From the NCBI GenBank assembly GCA_037974665.1, contig CM075766.1, positions 44,939,569 through 45,003,568 of the forward strand: 64,000 nt of DNA, given 5' to 3'. Both the position numbers and the translations under genes were made by a program. The notes beneath the pieces were generated by a model that worked only from the letters and a program-made list of their open reading frames with translations, was not told where the DNA came from and did no database searches. The stretch is from Ehretia macrophylla. Its lineage: Eukaryota; Streptophyta; Magnoliopsida; Boraginales; Ehretiaceae. This document shows positions 12,001 to 25,680 of this stretch, piece after piece (the stretch's first letter is position 1; each line of letters begins with the position of its first letter).

Positions 12001-15000
12001 TTAACTTCTTCATTGTTAATGTCAAAAGGAAGATTGCTAATAAATACTGTTCTGTGCAAGTCATCTTCTCCTTCACTTGGTTTAATTTGCTTGCTTTTGC
12101 TAGCATTTGCTGGTGCGGTATTGTGTGGCACAGTTGCCTCAGATGATTTGTTTGACATGTTAATGCTTTTATCATCCTTGTCTCCTTTGGGCAGGCTGGC
12201 ATCATCATTAGCGGAAGTAGCTGTTCCTTTCCAAGATGATGAAATTAAGTTCTTAAGAACCTTTCTCGCCACATCTGCTTCTTCACTAAAATCTATTTCA
12301 TTGTGGTCAGCTTTCTCTTCTATTGAGTCAGACTCATCATCGGAGACAACATCAACCTCAGGAGCTTGTTGAGATTTAAAGTCAACTTCAGTGTCATCAT
12401 TTTCAAAATCGCTACCACTCTCACTTTCGCTCTCATTTTTATTCCGTTCTGTGAAACCACAAAGCAGTTGACATTATATTTATATGAACCAAAATCAATG
12501 GCAGAGTAGAAAACACCGAGCCAGTGCAAATGCAGTGCATGACATAAACTAGAGCGACAACATGAGGTGAAATAAAAATAGGAAGAACGCAGAAGAACAA
12601 TCAATTGAAATAACAATGTTGATGCATGCAACAGAGACTGTTTTGAACAATACGCAAAGTACACATAAGAATAAAATTTTACAAGTAAAGGAGTTACATG
12701 TAGTTAGATAAGAAAAGAAGCCCAAAGTACACACAAGGATAAAATTATTTAAGTATAGGAGTTTCCTATAGTGGGATAAGAAAAACATTAGACTCATTTT
12801 GCATTTTAATCCCATTCTGAATTTTAGAAGGTGTTTCTCCGGATCGATTATCATGCTTTTACAGTTTTCATTCTTTTCTCAAAGTCTTTCAAACTTGATC
12901 TCAAAAGATTAATAGAAGTATTCTCAACGTAGTCTTCTATGTACATCACCCTCTAACTAACTGAGACGCAGTGGTCAAGTCTTACATAAAGCCTCAAACC
13001 ACAGGCCAGTACTGTAGCTTTAAACCATATATGCAACAGAAACCTTATGCCGCTGTTGAGATTTCCTCAAGCTCTTTATTTTTCAATTTGTTTTTTCCAC
13101 TTCTCCTAAATTGACACTAGACTTAGAAGGTTTGCAAGCAAATAAGTCAGAGAAACTCGTACCATTATGCCATCATCATATTTCAGCAATATAGCTTGTA
13201 ACAATGTCCCATGACTGTACAAGCTTAATGTTTCATCACCAACTATATATCCCAAAAAGTGAGCACATAAATTTGGAACCCAAGAACAAGTTATGCTAGT
13301 GTGTACAAACATGTTCTGTTCATTGCTAATCAAATAGACCAAGAATTAGTTGCCAAAAATCAGTCAGAAAGATGCAGCGATCATTCTTAAGGCTGTAGCA
13401 TCAGATTCCCGCCTTTTATCTGAGAAGAATCACTGAGATAAAAGAAAAGTTTACTTGTAGCATAAGGAGTACAGAACTTGGCAATGTACAATAACAAACT
13501 AATGTGTATATTACATCTAAAGACCAAAATGTTGAACAGACTGATGGAGGACTCAGCCCAAAATAATTGTCACTTCACCTGAACTACCTCAAGGAAAGAA
13601 TAAGGTCTCAGGATAATGCCAGATAGGCTGCAATCCTTATGCAAAAGAACACGTAAAAGATGCTTTCCTCTAAAACACTTTAGCAAAAGGAGGGGGAAGT
13701 TTCTCAATAAGTAATATTCTAAGGCAAACATCCTACAGTCAACCCTCCAATTCCTTACTGGAAAAGTTTCCAGTAGCATACACTACTAAATGCTCATACC
13801 AAACCTTACCACCATTCAACCAATAACAAATAAATCATAAGAAGACATAACCCAATTTGACCATTACAAAAACTCTAAATGAGATATTACCATCATCTGA
13901 GCTGGCAACAGAATTAGTCCCAGAGGTATAAACTTTTTTTGGGACAGCCCAGTCAACAGCAATGGGTCTACTACCAAAAGTCTTGCCATTGAACTTCTTT
14001 ATAGCCTGCGGAGGGAAGAGGAGAAGATGAAAAGCAAAATCCCAAAAGGGGAAGACAAAACACCCCACTTATTAGAATATAAGATCATTAAATTTTCACA
14101 TTCTAAGCTCATCATTGCAAGATAAAGATTCATACATTTTCCGCATCCTGCTTGGATGTGAATTTAACAAATGCAAATCCCTTGGATGATCTGCAAAAGG
14201 GCAGAAAGACTATTAAACATAGAGAATTAGGAACAGGAAGAGAATCAGAATTTAAGAGGTAAGGAAGAAAACAACTATGGGATAATAGAACCAATACCCT
14301 GTCTCAGTATTTTGAGGAATAAAAACATCCCACACAAAGCCTATGGCTGAAAACATGTCTTTAATCTCATTCGCTTTGGCCTGCATGAAATATTTTTAAA
14401 CAGCTTCTGAGTAGCATTCTTCAAAGTTTTTGCATATATATCTCGATAGATATATGCATACATGTGAAGTTAAATTTTAAATTAATTAAAACATATGCAA
14501 TTTGATTTTAGTTATAAATATAAAAATGAGATCAGAAAAGAAAACCTTGAATGGAAGATTCCTCACTATCAGTTTCCATTTCCGAGTTTTGGAGCCCTGT
14601 TTCAGAGTCACAATACACATTATACAGAATAATTTAAAACTAGACCGAGAGAGAGAGAACTGGTGGCATTATAATCAAATAAAAGTTCACTAGCAAGCTG
14701 ATTGGCATAGATGATTTAAAGATGCGATCTACAGTTCTTCACTATTTAAACTAAGATGCCCAAATAGATGAGATTGTGCAAAAACATCACCCTGGAAAAG
14801 AGAGATTTCAAATAGAAAACAATGTTTACAAGCATTAACAGACAGGAAAGTAGGGTTGTCATTTTGCAATCACAATGATTGTCACCCTTTAGACATGTTC
14901 AGGTTGGAGCAGGATGCCAACATCAAACATTTAATATGATCAGCAGGCGAGATTGCAATCCATGATCTGATGCTACAACCATACACCATAATAATCTGCC

Positions 15001-18000
15001 TAATTGAATACCAATAGCATAAAAAAAGTTTTAAAAAAGAAAAAGAAAAAGAAAAAAGCATCCATAAATAAAAAAAGTTTTAAAAAAGCAGAAGGCATCC
15101 TAGATATTGATTTATGACAACTTCACCTCTCCCCCAAGCTGGCGTGCCCAAACAATTCCCCCGCATAACTCTTTCTGGTGCAACATTGCAACACAAGCAC
15201 GAGCTGACTTCACACTGGTATAAAGTACAGATGAAGTGTCCATTTTGCACCCATCTTTGGCTAGCCCTACAAAAATCACAAAAACACGGCTGCATTATTA
15301 TCATAAAAAGTAACAGTTTACCTTAATCTAATGGTTCTAGCTTGTTTGCTTAACTCCATCCATGATGAGAAAGATATAGCTTTGCATTGTCAAAATACCA
15401 TATTTCATATTTGTTAACAATTGCTAATATAAACTGTGGTCAGAGGGGAAATTTCAACATGGCTGAAAAGAAGAAAAATGACACAGTGACAAACTTATGA
15501 CCAGGAAAAATCGCAAAAGATCAACTACTACAAGATTACAGTTGATCCACAAGCAAGGGCAAACCAATAATTAATTAACCAGTAAGTTCAAGATCTCTAA
15601 ATACTCTCCAGTTTTTCGAATTGCAGCTACAGTCAGGATTCAACCGAAAATGTTTTTTGGAGATACGATTTTTATGGATTGCCTAGGTTTAAAAAAATTA
15701 ATCTTTCTAACAGCCTATTGAATATATTAACACTCAAATAAACAAAATTAACAGGAAGAAGATGTCATTGTGACATGGAAGGAGTACATACTGTATATAA
15801 GCAGTTGATACAACATAACCAGAACAAAGTCAAAGGAGATCCTTTTTTTCCTTCAGTTTTCTTTTAGTTGGAGAGGAGTAGGGACATGTATAGTACAGGT
15901 TATTGTGTTCCATTTCGTCATGAAATTTAAGGCCATAAGAAAAAAAGAAAACTTTTGACATTCGACATCTATCAATATCAGAACTACTAATGAATGCAGA
16001 GTAACTAGACCTGCAAATTTAGGTCCTGAATCATTAGCTTCACATGTTATGTCCTGAATAAAAAGGACAACAATGATTTTGGGCAAGAAATAACCAATGA
16101 TTGGTTTACAATCTAAAGAAGTATTTCTCATCATTTGTTTCCTTCTATCTGTAACACAAGAAACGGGCACAGAAATCCAGTTCAGTACAGGTCACTTTTT
16201 CACTTATTGACATTTTCGACGTCTACAGTAAATGTAAAAGCATGCAGACACCACGGCAGATTATTCACATTAATTCTGCGATGCAAATACTAACAAAAGG
16301 AGGAAAGATTCAGAAATCTGCCAGTGTATAAAAAGGCGTAAGGCGCATTAAGGCGATAGAGGGTCCTAGTGCTTAGGCGCAAGGCACAAGGTGAAGGCGC
16401 GCGCCTTAGCAAAGTGAGGCGCATTTCTTATACTATGAAAAATAGGCTATAAAATCAAAGAACTATGTAAGTACTAAAATAAAGGCTTTAATTAGATAAT
16501 GCTTTAACTAAAGCACATCTAAAATATATATATATATATATTCATCAAAAAGCATTACATTATATATCATTAGTATCATCTAAGCATCATAAAATCCACA
16601 AAAAATGAATGATATCTATATCATTCTCTTCTATCACATGAAAATAAGTATAAGTCAATCATACTTGGCTACTAACATACTATGTAATACTAAATACTAA
16701 AAGACAAAGGATACTATTCCAAATATAATATCATCTTCCTCTTGGAAGGAAGCAGCAACTCCATCATCCTCCTCCCCATCAAATGATTGACAAGGGTAAT
16801 ATAGTACTTTATACACATACTAAAAAAGAAAAAAAAAATTGACAAAATCATTTTTTTTACAGAGGCGCAGCAACACGCGCCTTGGTACACCTTGCTGAAA
16901 TCACCTTTGCCTTAGCTTGTTAAGGCGTTGAGGGTGTGCCTTGCCCCTAAGGCGCGCCTTTTAATACACTGAAATCCGCTTACCATAATGTTGGAGCTCT
17001 TCTTTGGGAAGGGGATAAGTAACAGAACATACAGGGCCACACTCCCTGGCATGACGGTGAACATCCTCAGCCATATCAGCATTAAGAAGACCGCCAATTA
17101 TCACAGTTTTAGCAACCCTGTTTAACCCAAAGAAAGACAGAAATGTCATAGTAGAATCATATGAACAAGTGAATATAAGCAATAAATCATTAGACAATCG
17201 ATAACCATTATGACCAATAAATTATTAGAGAGTTGAACAACACGACTTTAAGACATTCCTAATTTCAAATATTAAAACTAAAAGTTAGTATCCATAAAGA
17301 GCAAAGGAAAGAAAATAAGAAATTGAAGGCCAACAAAGCTCCGAAAAAAGTCAAAAACTGAAGGTTGATGACAATTATCACTCATCTAAAACAACTCATG
17401 GAATAACAATATTACAAACTATTTCTAAAAACATATATCAGCAAGCGTTCTATACACTGGTAGACTGATTTCTTTCCACATAAAAATCATAAAAGGAAGA
17501 TGACAAGGTCACATATATGACATAGTACCTCTGCTTTTCTGAAGACTTTGCTTCAGTGGGGGCAGTTCCACTAGGAATCTTTGCTCTCTTTTCTTCTGAG
17601 GATTGACCTATATTAGGTATAATATCTCAAGAAAATGCAGCAGGCGGAGAAAGAAATTCAGTGATGCATGTGTATGTATGTCAATTAAGTTGGAAACCTG
17701 TTTGTTGCAAGTTCGGTGCCTCCTTATGCTTGACTACCTCAACAGCTGAACCATCATTAGTGTCTTTAATCTGGACATCTTTTTTCTTGTCAACCACTAA
17801 TAGGAATAACAGTACAAAATTAGATTATTGCATAGTGCATCTCTATCTTCAAGTGCATATGGTGGAAACCATAAGAATGAGAAACTTATCACCCAAAAGG
17901 CAGGAGAAAGAGTAAAAACCTTGACTTTCCTTAGACCGACGTTGCTCAAGAGGAGCCCGATGCATAGCATGTTTAACTCCAATCTTCCTACCTCCAGCTG

Positions 18001-18820
18001 TAGCACCATTCTTGAGCTCAATAGCACGGTTAGCATCTTCAACAGCGGCACTGATTTTTATAGGCAGACAAGACATATTATAAGCATGCCAATATAAAAC
18101 ACATAATTTGGTGGATAATGAGAATGCATCAAGCAGAACTAGTGAAAGATCAACCATGTCAAGTTACTCCTAAACAATAAAAAGATATGAATGGAAGGCA
18201 TAGACTTACAATTGGACGAAACCAAAGCCACGATGCTCACTGGACCCTGTGGACATAATAGAAAGAAAGAAAAAGAACATCATTAGATAACTGTTAAAAT
18301 AATTGATCTCTGGTGAAGACAATCAGCATCTGGTTAAGAAAACCAATAAAAACAAAATAACACCATAACCTACAAGCGGTAAGCTAACTCGAGAGAAAGA
18401 CAATAGTTAATTCCAAGTCAGTTACTACCAGAAAATACACACAGTTACAAATCGTGGCGTAACAGAAAAAGTAAACCACTAGAACAATAGAGTAAACGAT
18501 TGAGCCGCCAACCTCATAAAGTTAAAACATAGTTGAGCTGACTTACAAACCACAGTTCATATTAACTCACAAGCTAAATATTTGAATCAAATGTAACTAG
18601 ACAAAGCAAATTATACATACCAGAAATATAAAACTCTAGATAATTCATAGCATAAAACGTTTCTGGTGAAGCAATTCAAGTAAACATACCCTTCTTTGTG
18701 ACCATAAAGCAGCGCCGTATCGGTCCAACTTCACTGAACGTCTCTTCAAGCTAAAACATAGAAATATAACAATAAAAAAAGAATTTAGACAATGATTTTC
18801 ATTAAGAGCATATATTTAGC

Positions 18821-18852
<32 letters not shown>

Positions 18853-19003
18853 GAGAGAGAGAGAGAGAGAGGGAGGGAAAGAGAGAGTAGATGTGAGTTG
18901 CCTGAGCATTGGTGAAAGAGAAAGGCAAATTGGTGACTAAAACGGTGGAAGGGGAGTATTGGCTGTCGCCACCTGAGGACTTCATCTTCTTCTTCTTTCC
19001 CAT
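9012..19003 (-). CDS. RBM28: RNA-binding protein 28-like (Nop4/RBM28), five RRMs, 18 exons
   Basis: Exons in coding order: 19003-18902, 18750-18690, 18246-18210, 18050-17920, 17796-17698, 17607-17529, 17117-16984, 15266-15127, 14596-14546, 14380-14298, 14190-14136, 14005-13891, 12448-11938, 11853-11640, 11506-11436, 10415-10247, 10149-10020, 9709-9012; 959 residues. RRMs lie at about 20-96 ([19 protein letters not shown]), 172-255 (degenerate, TVIIGGLLN), 265-350 ([19 protein letters not shown]), 494-585 ([19 protein letters not shown]) and 640-745 ([20 protein letters not shown]). An acidic Ser/Asp/Glu stretch follows RRM3 and the tail is long and Lys/Arg-rich. This is the layout of yeast Nop4 and human RBM28, nucleolar factors for 60S maturation. 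The start MGKKKKMK follows a TATA box and site II motifs. Intron 1 is of GC-AG type. Confidence 0.92.
16322..16970. mobile_element. Mutator-type MITE (AAGGCG family) in an RBM28 intron
   Basis: The ends are inverted: the left starts AGTGTATAAAAAGGCG and the right, read in reverse, starts AGTGTATTAAAAGGCG. Both continue into arrays of AAGGCGC words. Flanks GAAATCTGC (16313-16321) and GAAATCCGC (16971-16979) form a 9-bp duplication with one mismatch, the Mutator superfamily length. The interior is AT-rich and codes for nothing. Confidence 0.8.
18821..18874. repeat. (TA)n(GA)n microsatellite
   Basis: A TA run changing to a GA run in intron 1 of the RBM28-like gene, close to the exon-1 donor. 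Confidence 0.9.
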
Positions 19004-19090
19004 GTTTGCAGACAGCAGAGAGTGAAGCGAAAGCTCGTTTTGGTTTGAACCTAGCGCTAATGACGACCCAAGTCGCCACTGGGTTTTATG

Positions 19091-19188
19091 TTTATATAGG
19101 GTTAGGAATTTGGGCTTGGACTTGGCCAATGCACAATAAATAAGTAAATTATAAAATTATGGCCCAATAATAAATTGGACTGGGCCCA
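19091..19188 (-). promoter_or_regulatory. RBM28 promoter: TATA box, telo-box-like and site II motifs
   Basis: Read on the minus strand: TATATAAA (19098-19091), an adjoining CCTAACCCTA close to the telo-box, and site II-type TGGGCC/TGGGCT words at 19111-19116, 19161-19166 and 19181-19188. Site II plus telo-box is typical of plant ribosome-biogenesis genes (established), which suits this gene. The TATA box lies 88-95 bp upstream of the ATG. Confidence 0.6.
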
Positions 19189-19189
19189 A

Positions 19190-22100
19190 AGAAAAATATA
19201 AGATACCGTGGCATGAGCCACTTTTAAAATAAAAGTCAAGCCCAAGCTCAAGCAATCAAGCAATGGCATGCCAAATTGCTCGCAGCCTGATGTCGGCTCG
19301 TGGAAGAGCTAGCTCTATAATGGAATCAGATGCAAAACACGTTAAAGCCTTCTGGACGGCCCCGGGTTTCACTTAGAGACTTTCCTCGTTGTACGGCACT
19401 CAATCTACCTCATTCCTTCTTGGCCATACTTTTTAGCATGTCCAATATAGCGTCAACCGTGTCCCATATTAAGTTATTAAAACTCCCTTTCAATTAGACA
19501 TGTAATCTTCTCTAAAATTGATTTTACTTGTACAAAAGGATTTTGAATCCTCTAGCATCGGTTGATGATTTATGTTATGATATATCTATCTTCACAACCA
19601 AAAAGACAAAGGATTGTGGATATAACTTGAATTAAATTTCATCTCCTCTCCTTCCAATTAGTTACTATTTAGAAGTTGTGCAAATAAATCATAAACGAAA
19701 TATTGTCTTACAATAAAGGGAAGAGAAATGTGGGGCGTTGTAAGTGTGACCCAATTACTAAATCATGTCACTTAAAAAATCTAACATGTTTTACTAGTGA
19801 ATGTTAATCGGACTATAAGTGGTTCTTGTAACTAAAATTAGCAAAGTGTGACCAGTTTAAAATTTTATTGTTTTCATTTACTCTATGCTGTGGCCTCATT
19901 TTTCAACTGTATCAAAACATACAAGACAGCACAGACAACTACAAGTCGTAGACATATTACAACACATCGTTTTAAACCTCTTTTTTTATCTTTCCTTAGT
20001 ACGACCGTTAAAAAATATTATCACAAAAATGTGTGGCACCCTTCTACTACTCCAATCTTCTATCAACGATAGACTAACTTTATATAATGACAATACCACA
20101 AATAAAGTAATGTTGTTCGTGTACCAATATAAAATGTGACATTTATTACGACCCTACTTCTTAATAAAGAACTTCAAGTTGAACAGTTACTCAAAATTAG
20201 AAGTAATTAGCTAAAAGAATGATGGCTAAACTAAAGTTCATGAGTTTAATTAATGATGAAATTTAGCCATGAATCATACTTATCATAATTATGATTAAGT
20301 TCATAAACTTTCTTTGTTTTCTTTCACTTTATTAAATATTCATAACAAGAGTAATAAGGCTCTGAAATATCTAGTTTATCGCTGCCATACATCGCTGTAT
20401 CCTCCATCTACGATAAGATCTCATAATTTTTTTTATTTTTTTACTTTTGTCAAAATATGATCTCATCATAATTAGTGAAAATTATTGACCAAGAAAAAAA
20501 AAACATAATAAGTGAAATATGGTATAGTACGTGAAGCTTGGGCTTTTTTTTATCCCAGTGGGAGCCACGACAATTGAAAATGGATGTATCATACATGTCT
20601 GCCCCCATTTTTTTGAAGTGTTTTTTTGTTTTTTTTTTGAAAGTTTTTTGAAGTGTTGAAATAGTTTGATTCTAACGCTAGGCAGGACCCACAACCCACA
20701 ACCAAGTTTGATAATTGAGGTTGAACTGATTTAGATATGAGTGTCCACATCCTAAACTAGCTTCATTGACCAATAAATGCTAATTGATTACTGCCACGTG
20801 TCTATCAACTTGGGTCATATCCTCCTTGTCAAAGCTGTTTAAGTTTTAAATCATGAGTATTACCTATATTTAAACTCAACAAGTTCCCTTTTAAATGATT
20901 ACATTTGGCAATTTCACTAGATAATTTTTTTTTAGTACATTTTCAATGAATACTTTTTTTTTTTTGTGACTAATTCAATGAATAGTTATTTTCAGTTTGA
21001 CGAACCGTATTTATTTAGTAACATAAAAGTCTTCCAAGGTTAATTATTTTGCTGTTTTATTGTCATAATTTAATATTAGTGCTAACATTTGAATTAGCCA
21101 TGTGGTTAATTAAATAATGAAATATGGTAGGAAAATTCAACTAATACATCATATTATAAGGGTTACCCAATTTTTTAGTGTTATAATTCTTCATACGATG
21201 ACATGCAAACCTATTGACTCATGTAACTCCAATATTGCCATAATTGAATAAAGTCTTGAGTCATAGTAATTTATCAAATTAAATAACACTTAATCCGTTT
21301 AAAGTTTTGTCTTTTCGATATACGCCAACAATGTAGTTTGGTAACATATATGCTATTAGTTGTTTCATTTGACAAGATGGTTCAATAAAATGAAAGATGA
21401 ATATTTTGAATGATATAAATATTAACGGACAAATAGTTATCATCATATTTTATTTAAATAACAATATATTAAAGTGAATAAAAAATCTTTAAAACGATAG
21501 ATCTATGTGTGAGAAAATAAATATAAATTACAATTTAAGCGCATAATAACTCGTCAAGTTATCATTTTTTAATACAACCCTAAAGTGAAACTCGTCACTA
21601 GATCAACTTGAGCCAAATGCTAAAATTTGAACTCAAGGGTGCAAGACATAAAACAAATTAAACTTCATGTAATACATTTTTTTCTTGTCTGAAAAGGAAT
21701 ACATGTCAAACAACAAAATTTAAAGAGAAGCCACTTCAATTGTAATTACTAATGACAATATTTACCATATTGTCAAAAACCCTCTAAGTTCATAAAACAT
21801 AAGCCAAAAATAAAAACTAAAAAAAGCAATATATCGATACAATAGCTAGCTGCCAATACTTTTAAAACGTGTTGATCCTATTATTTATCATATTTTCCAA
21901 ATAATCATATCGACATATATACGAATTTTTTATTTGAGATTATGAATCATTGATTTTTTTAATCTTTTCAACTTTGATTTCAAAGGAACAAGTCAAAAAG
22001 ATTAAAAAATAGAACCACATATATACATACACACCACGTCAGGGATGCGGTTGGTGTAATTCTTGATGAAACTAAACAAGAATACAGTGCATCTAAAGAA

Positions 22101-22937
22101 CGATTTACAATAAACTAATACATCTTTAAACATAATCATCATTGTCAAATTGCAACTACTGATTATGTTGCTTGCTTTGTCATATTTTCTGTTTTATTAT
22201 CCGATCCCTTAGCCATGTTAACCAAGTGGGATGTACTATTGACATATCCGTTATATTTTAATCCGAATCGCATAAAGCTTTGGACCTTGTATGGAGGCGG
22301 GTAACAGCATAGCCATTTGTCACAAAAAACGAAAACAGCGCGTCTTTTAGTTAGGTTAAAACTTTAAAACGATTAAGAATATCTTGAAACACACACGTCC
22401 AACACGAGACTTGAACGATAGCATACATTTTTCCTTTTAGCTACAAAGAAAAGGAAGTTGTTAATGAATTTGATCGGGTACCTCTCGAACTATCCTCCAA
22501 AAGAAATAAGTATTGGTATTCCTCACGTAAGTATTCTAATACTTAAGTTAATATTCAGTCATGAATAATAATCGGAATTGAAAAATATAGTGTATAGTAT
22601 GCAAATGATCAGTTACCTTTTATGTAACTGGGATTCTCATATTTATACATTTCCATTAGACAAAATTTCAGATTTCGCAGGATCTTGTCACCTCATCATG
22701 AAGTCGAGTGAACTGATCGGACCTTGAGATTTGGTCGGAGGTCGGCTGCAGCCGACCTGATTAAACCATTTGCATAGTTAGATCCTGATTGCGTTTGATA
22801 GCTTAACTTATCTTGCTAGATATCGGGTTGGCTATTTTTCCTTTATCAGAAGTCATAGCATGATTCTCAATTATTATTGGCATGTCACAAAATTGAGTAA
22901 TTCTTTAAATTACTTGAGTTGACTATCACCCCACTCA
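19190..22937. other. Long AT-rich intergenic stretch
   Basis: No ORF of credible length, no tRNA, and no repeat end that I could pair. Read on both strands; nothing reportable. Confidence 0.5.
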
Positions 22938-22945
22938 CATATAAG

Positions 22946-23352
22946 TAGGGACGGAGGCACACCTAAGACTAGGTGTGCCAATGCACACCCTGGCTTCACC
23001 TCTACCCTTTGAAGGGTAACGTGCTAATTCAATTTGATTGCAACAACATAATTGAAGGCACACCCTAGGTGTTTCCTCGTCCAATTCTGAATAGTTGTTC
23101 AACTCTTATTTTTCCTGGAAAGGCCACCTCTAATATGTTAATTTAAGTTGATAATATTAAAAAAAATATATTCAAGTTGATTGTAATAATATAATTGATT
23201 TTTTCTCTTAAGTTATTACATTAAATACAGTGGTTCAATTAGCGATTAGACTACATTATTTAGAGTTATGTATTTGGTATTTTCTTTTAGACAAAAAAAA
23301 AAAAAAATTAATGAGTGCATACCCTAATTTTAGATGAATAACTCTGCCACTA
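22946..23352. mobile_element. hAT-like non-autonomous element
   Basis: Ends are imperfect inverted repeats: TAGGGACGGAGGCA at left, and TAGTGGCAGAG at right read in reverse. They are flanked by identical 8-bp copies of catataag (22938-22945 and 23353-23360), the length made by hAT transposases. The interior is about 400 bp, with repeated GGCACACC words and no coding capacity. Confidence 0.65.
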
Positions 23353-23360
23353 CATATAAG

Positions 23361-24958
23361 TGAATTTAATAATATATAAGACTCATTTTATATATCAAGA
23401 GCTGATGGTGAACTCAAATGATTTGTAGAATTTTCGCAAAAATTTATCATATACGAATACGTGTCGGCAAGAATTTAGGTTCTTGTACTTGACCAATCAA
23501 ACCTCTACGTTAGCTTAAAATTGGATTTTACTTTTTACGAATCCCAAGGGTCTGTCCATAGTGACTCTCTGGTCCGCTGCTACTCTGGTCCTTGGCAGGC
23601 CCTGTTAATTTTTTGGTTTCATTTTCGGTCCCTACAGGATTGTCAATTTACTAAATGCTCCCTTTAATCTTCAAGTTCCTTTTCACCCTAACCGAAAAAG
23701 AGTTCTTTATTTGACCCAAAAAATAAAAAAAGAGAAAAAGAGCTATATTTAGCTAGTAAGACTTTAGTCCAGTAGTATGTTATTGTATATGTAAAAGGTT
23801 AACACGTCAAGTATTACTAATTACGTTGTCCTACCTTAAATTTTTTATAAAATAAAAAAAAAATGAAGAAAAAATTCTTTTTCTCCATTTGGAATATTTG
23901 GGTTGATCTTTGTTCGGTCTAAGTCATATAGGTTACAGGAGGTCTGGAGATCGTACTGCCAATGATTACCATATTTTTCGCACATCATCAAATTTCAGTT
24001 GTACAAGCATTTTAACACCAATCCTGCAATTTGTTTTATAGGAGAACCACCATGGCCATTAACCATCATCTTTCTAAGTGCTTATTTTGTAGGGGCCCGT
24101 TAGCAAGCCAATACAACGTCTTTGCCACCCAAGTTATTGATGGGAAATTGGGAGGCTATTAACCTCTCCAGCCGGGACCCCCAACCACTAACCACCAAAG
24201 CCCCATCCAATGGTCCTGCTATTTATAGGCCGTTGACTATAACTCGCACTTTAAAAGTGAAATTATTAAAAAATGAGTTGAAATTTTATTTTTTTGAAAA
24301 TATATTTATTTTTAGACTGAAAATTTAATTTAGCCATTATTGAAAAAAAGTCATCATATGTCAGTACTAGATTATATATTTTTAGTCATTGCTAAAAAAT
24401 AATCTTAGATTAACCCCTCCCCTTCCCCTGGCGGCACCCTAGGAAAAAAGGAAAAAGAAAGAAAGATAAAATGAAGAAGAGGAAAGTATGAGGGGACCCT
24501 ATCTCATCGATTGCGTGGAATAAGGAGACTAGTAAAAGAAAAATTGAGAATAATACGCTAAAATTTACCGTGAAAATGAGAGATGTCAATTCTATAAACT
24601 TCTCTATGAAACTATTGATTCTAGCATTGGCATAAAGTTCGGCATTTGCCTTATAGCATCGCTATGATGAAATGACCCGAATCATTTAGTGTAAAAATTA
24701 AATAACTATATTATTATTTTTCATCACAATTAATTTCATTTACATCGTTACATGTTTATTTGTTTTCACCTCTATTGTAGGAAAATCAAACAGGCATCAA
24801 TAACTTCCTAACACTAACGGAAGTGACCTTTCAGATTTGAATTTAGTCATTTAAATGGTTATAGAATACAATATAGCAATATCTTCCACGTGGGATAAAT
24901 TGTTTAAATGCATCCAACAATTTTTTGACCTCATCAATTATGCATCATTCTTTAAATA
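23361..24958. other. Intergenic, no feature recognised
   Basis: AT-rich, with no plausible gene or pairable repeat end seen on either strand. Confidence 0.45.
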
Positions 24959-25250
24959 CAAAACTTTTTTAATTTAGGTGTTTTTAGAGACTTCAATATC
25001 TAAAAAAAACACTATTTATAGCAAAAGTACGTGGAGTCCACCACTTTTGACTTAAAAGATACCAAAATAAATACCTAGTCTCTATTTTCTTCCATAAATT
25101 TGTTGAAAAAAATAGAGATTGGGTCTCTATATTAGCATATTTTAAGCCAAAAATAATAGACCTCACGTATTTTTATCATAAATAATATTACTTTTAAAGA
25201 TTAAAATCTCAAAAAATATCCAAATTAAAAAAATTTTATATTTTAAAGAT
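24959..25250. mobile_element. Hairpin MITE-like inverted repeat
   Basis: Two imperfect arms of more than 100 bases pair with each other, for example AAAAGTACGTGGAGTCC on the left with the reverse of GACCTCACGTATTTTT on the right. They are centred on TCTCTATTTTC near 25085. I could not fix the exact ends or a target duplication. A 35-bp direct repeat (about 24862-24897 and 25272-25306, core AATACAATATAGC) brackets the hairpin. Confidence 0.5.
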
Positions 25251-25680
25251 TTCATTAAAAATAGTCTTACATAATACAATATAGCCATATCTTTCATGTG
25301 GTAAACACCTAAAAAACCAAAAGCTTTGTCAAGGTTCAAGTAGTATGGTAAAAAGTCGGACTTTCTGTCAAGAAACCTCATTAATATTGTTGTTTTGCGG
25401 GAAAAATGCAGCAGTAGTCCCCATTGTTTACTCAAAAGTCAATTTAATCCCCATTGTTTTAAAATGCTCAAAAAGGTCCCCAATGTTTGTAAACATGCTC
25501 ATTGTGGTCCCTACCGTTAAAATTTTAACAGAAAATTTATAAAATAACTAAACTACCCTTACTTAAAAATAAAATACCCAAAATATCCCTATCTTCTTCT
25601 TCCTCTTCCAAACCCTCAACCCACCACCACCAAGCACCACCAAGCACCACCACCACCCACCACCCACTCCCCTGCGGCAC

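Noticed and set aside
19848-20139. Short plus-strand frames in the intergenic region
   Set aside because: Low complexity, no domain, no splice context; expected by chance in AT-rich DNA.
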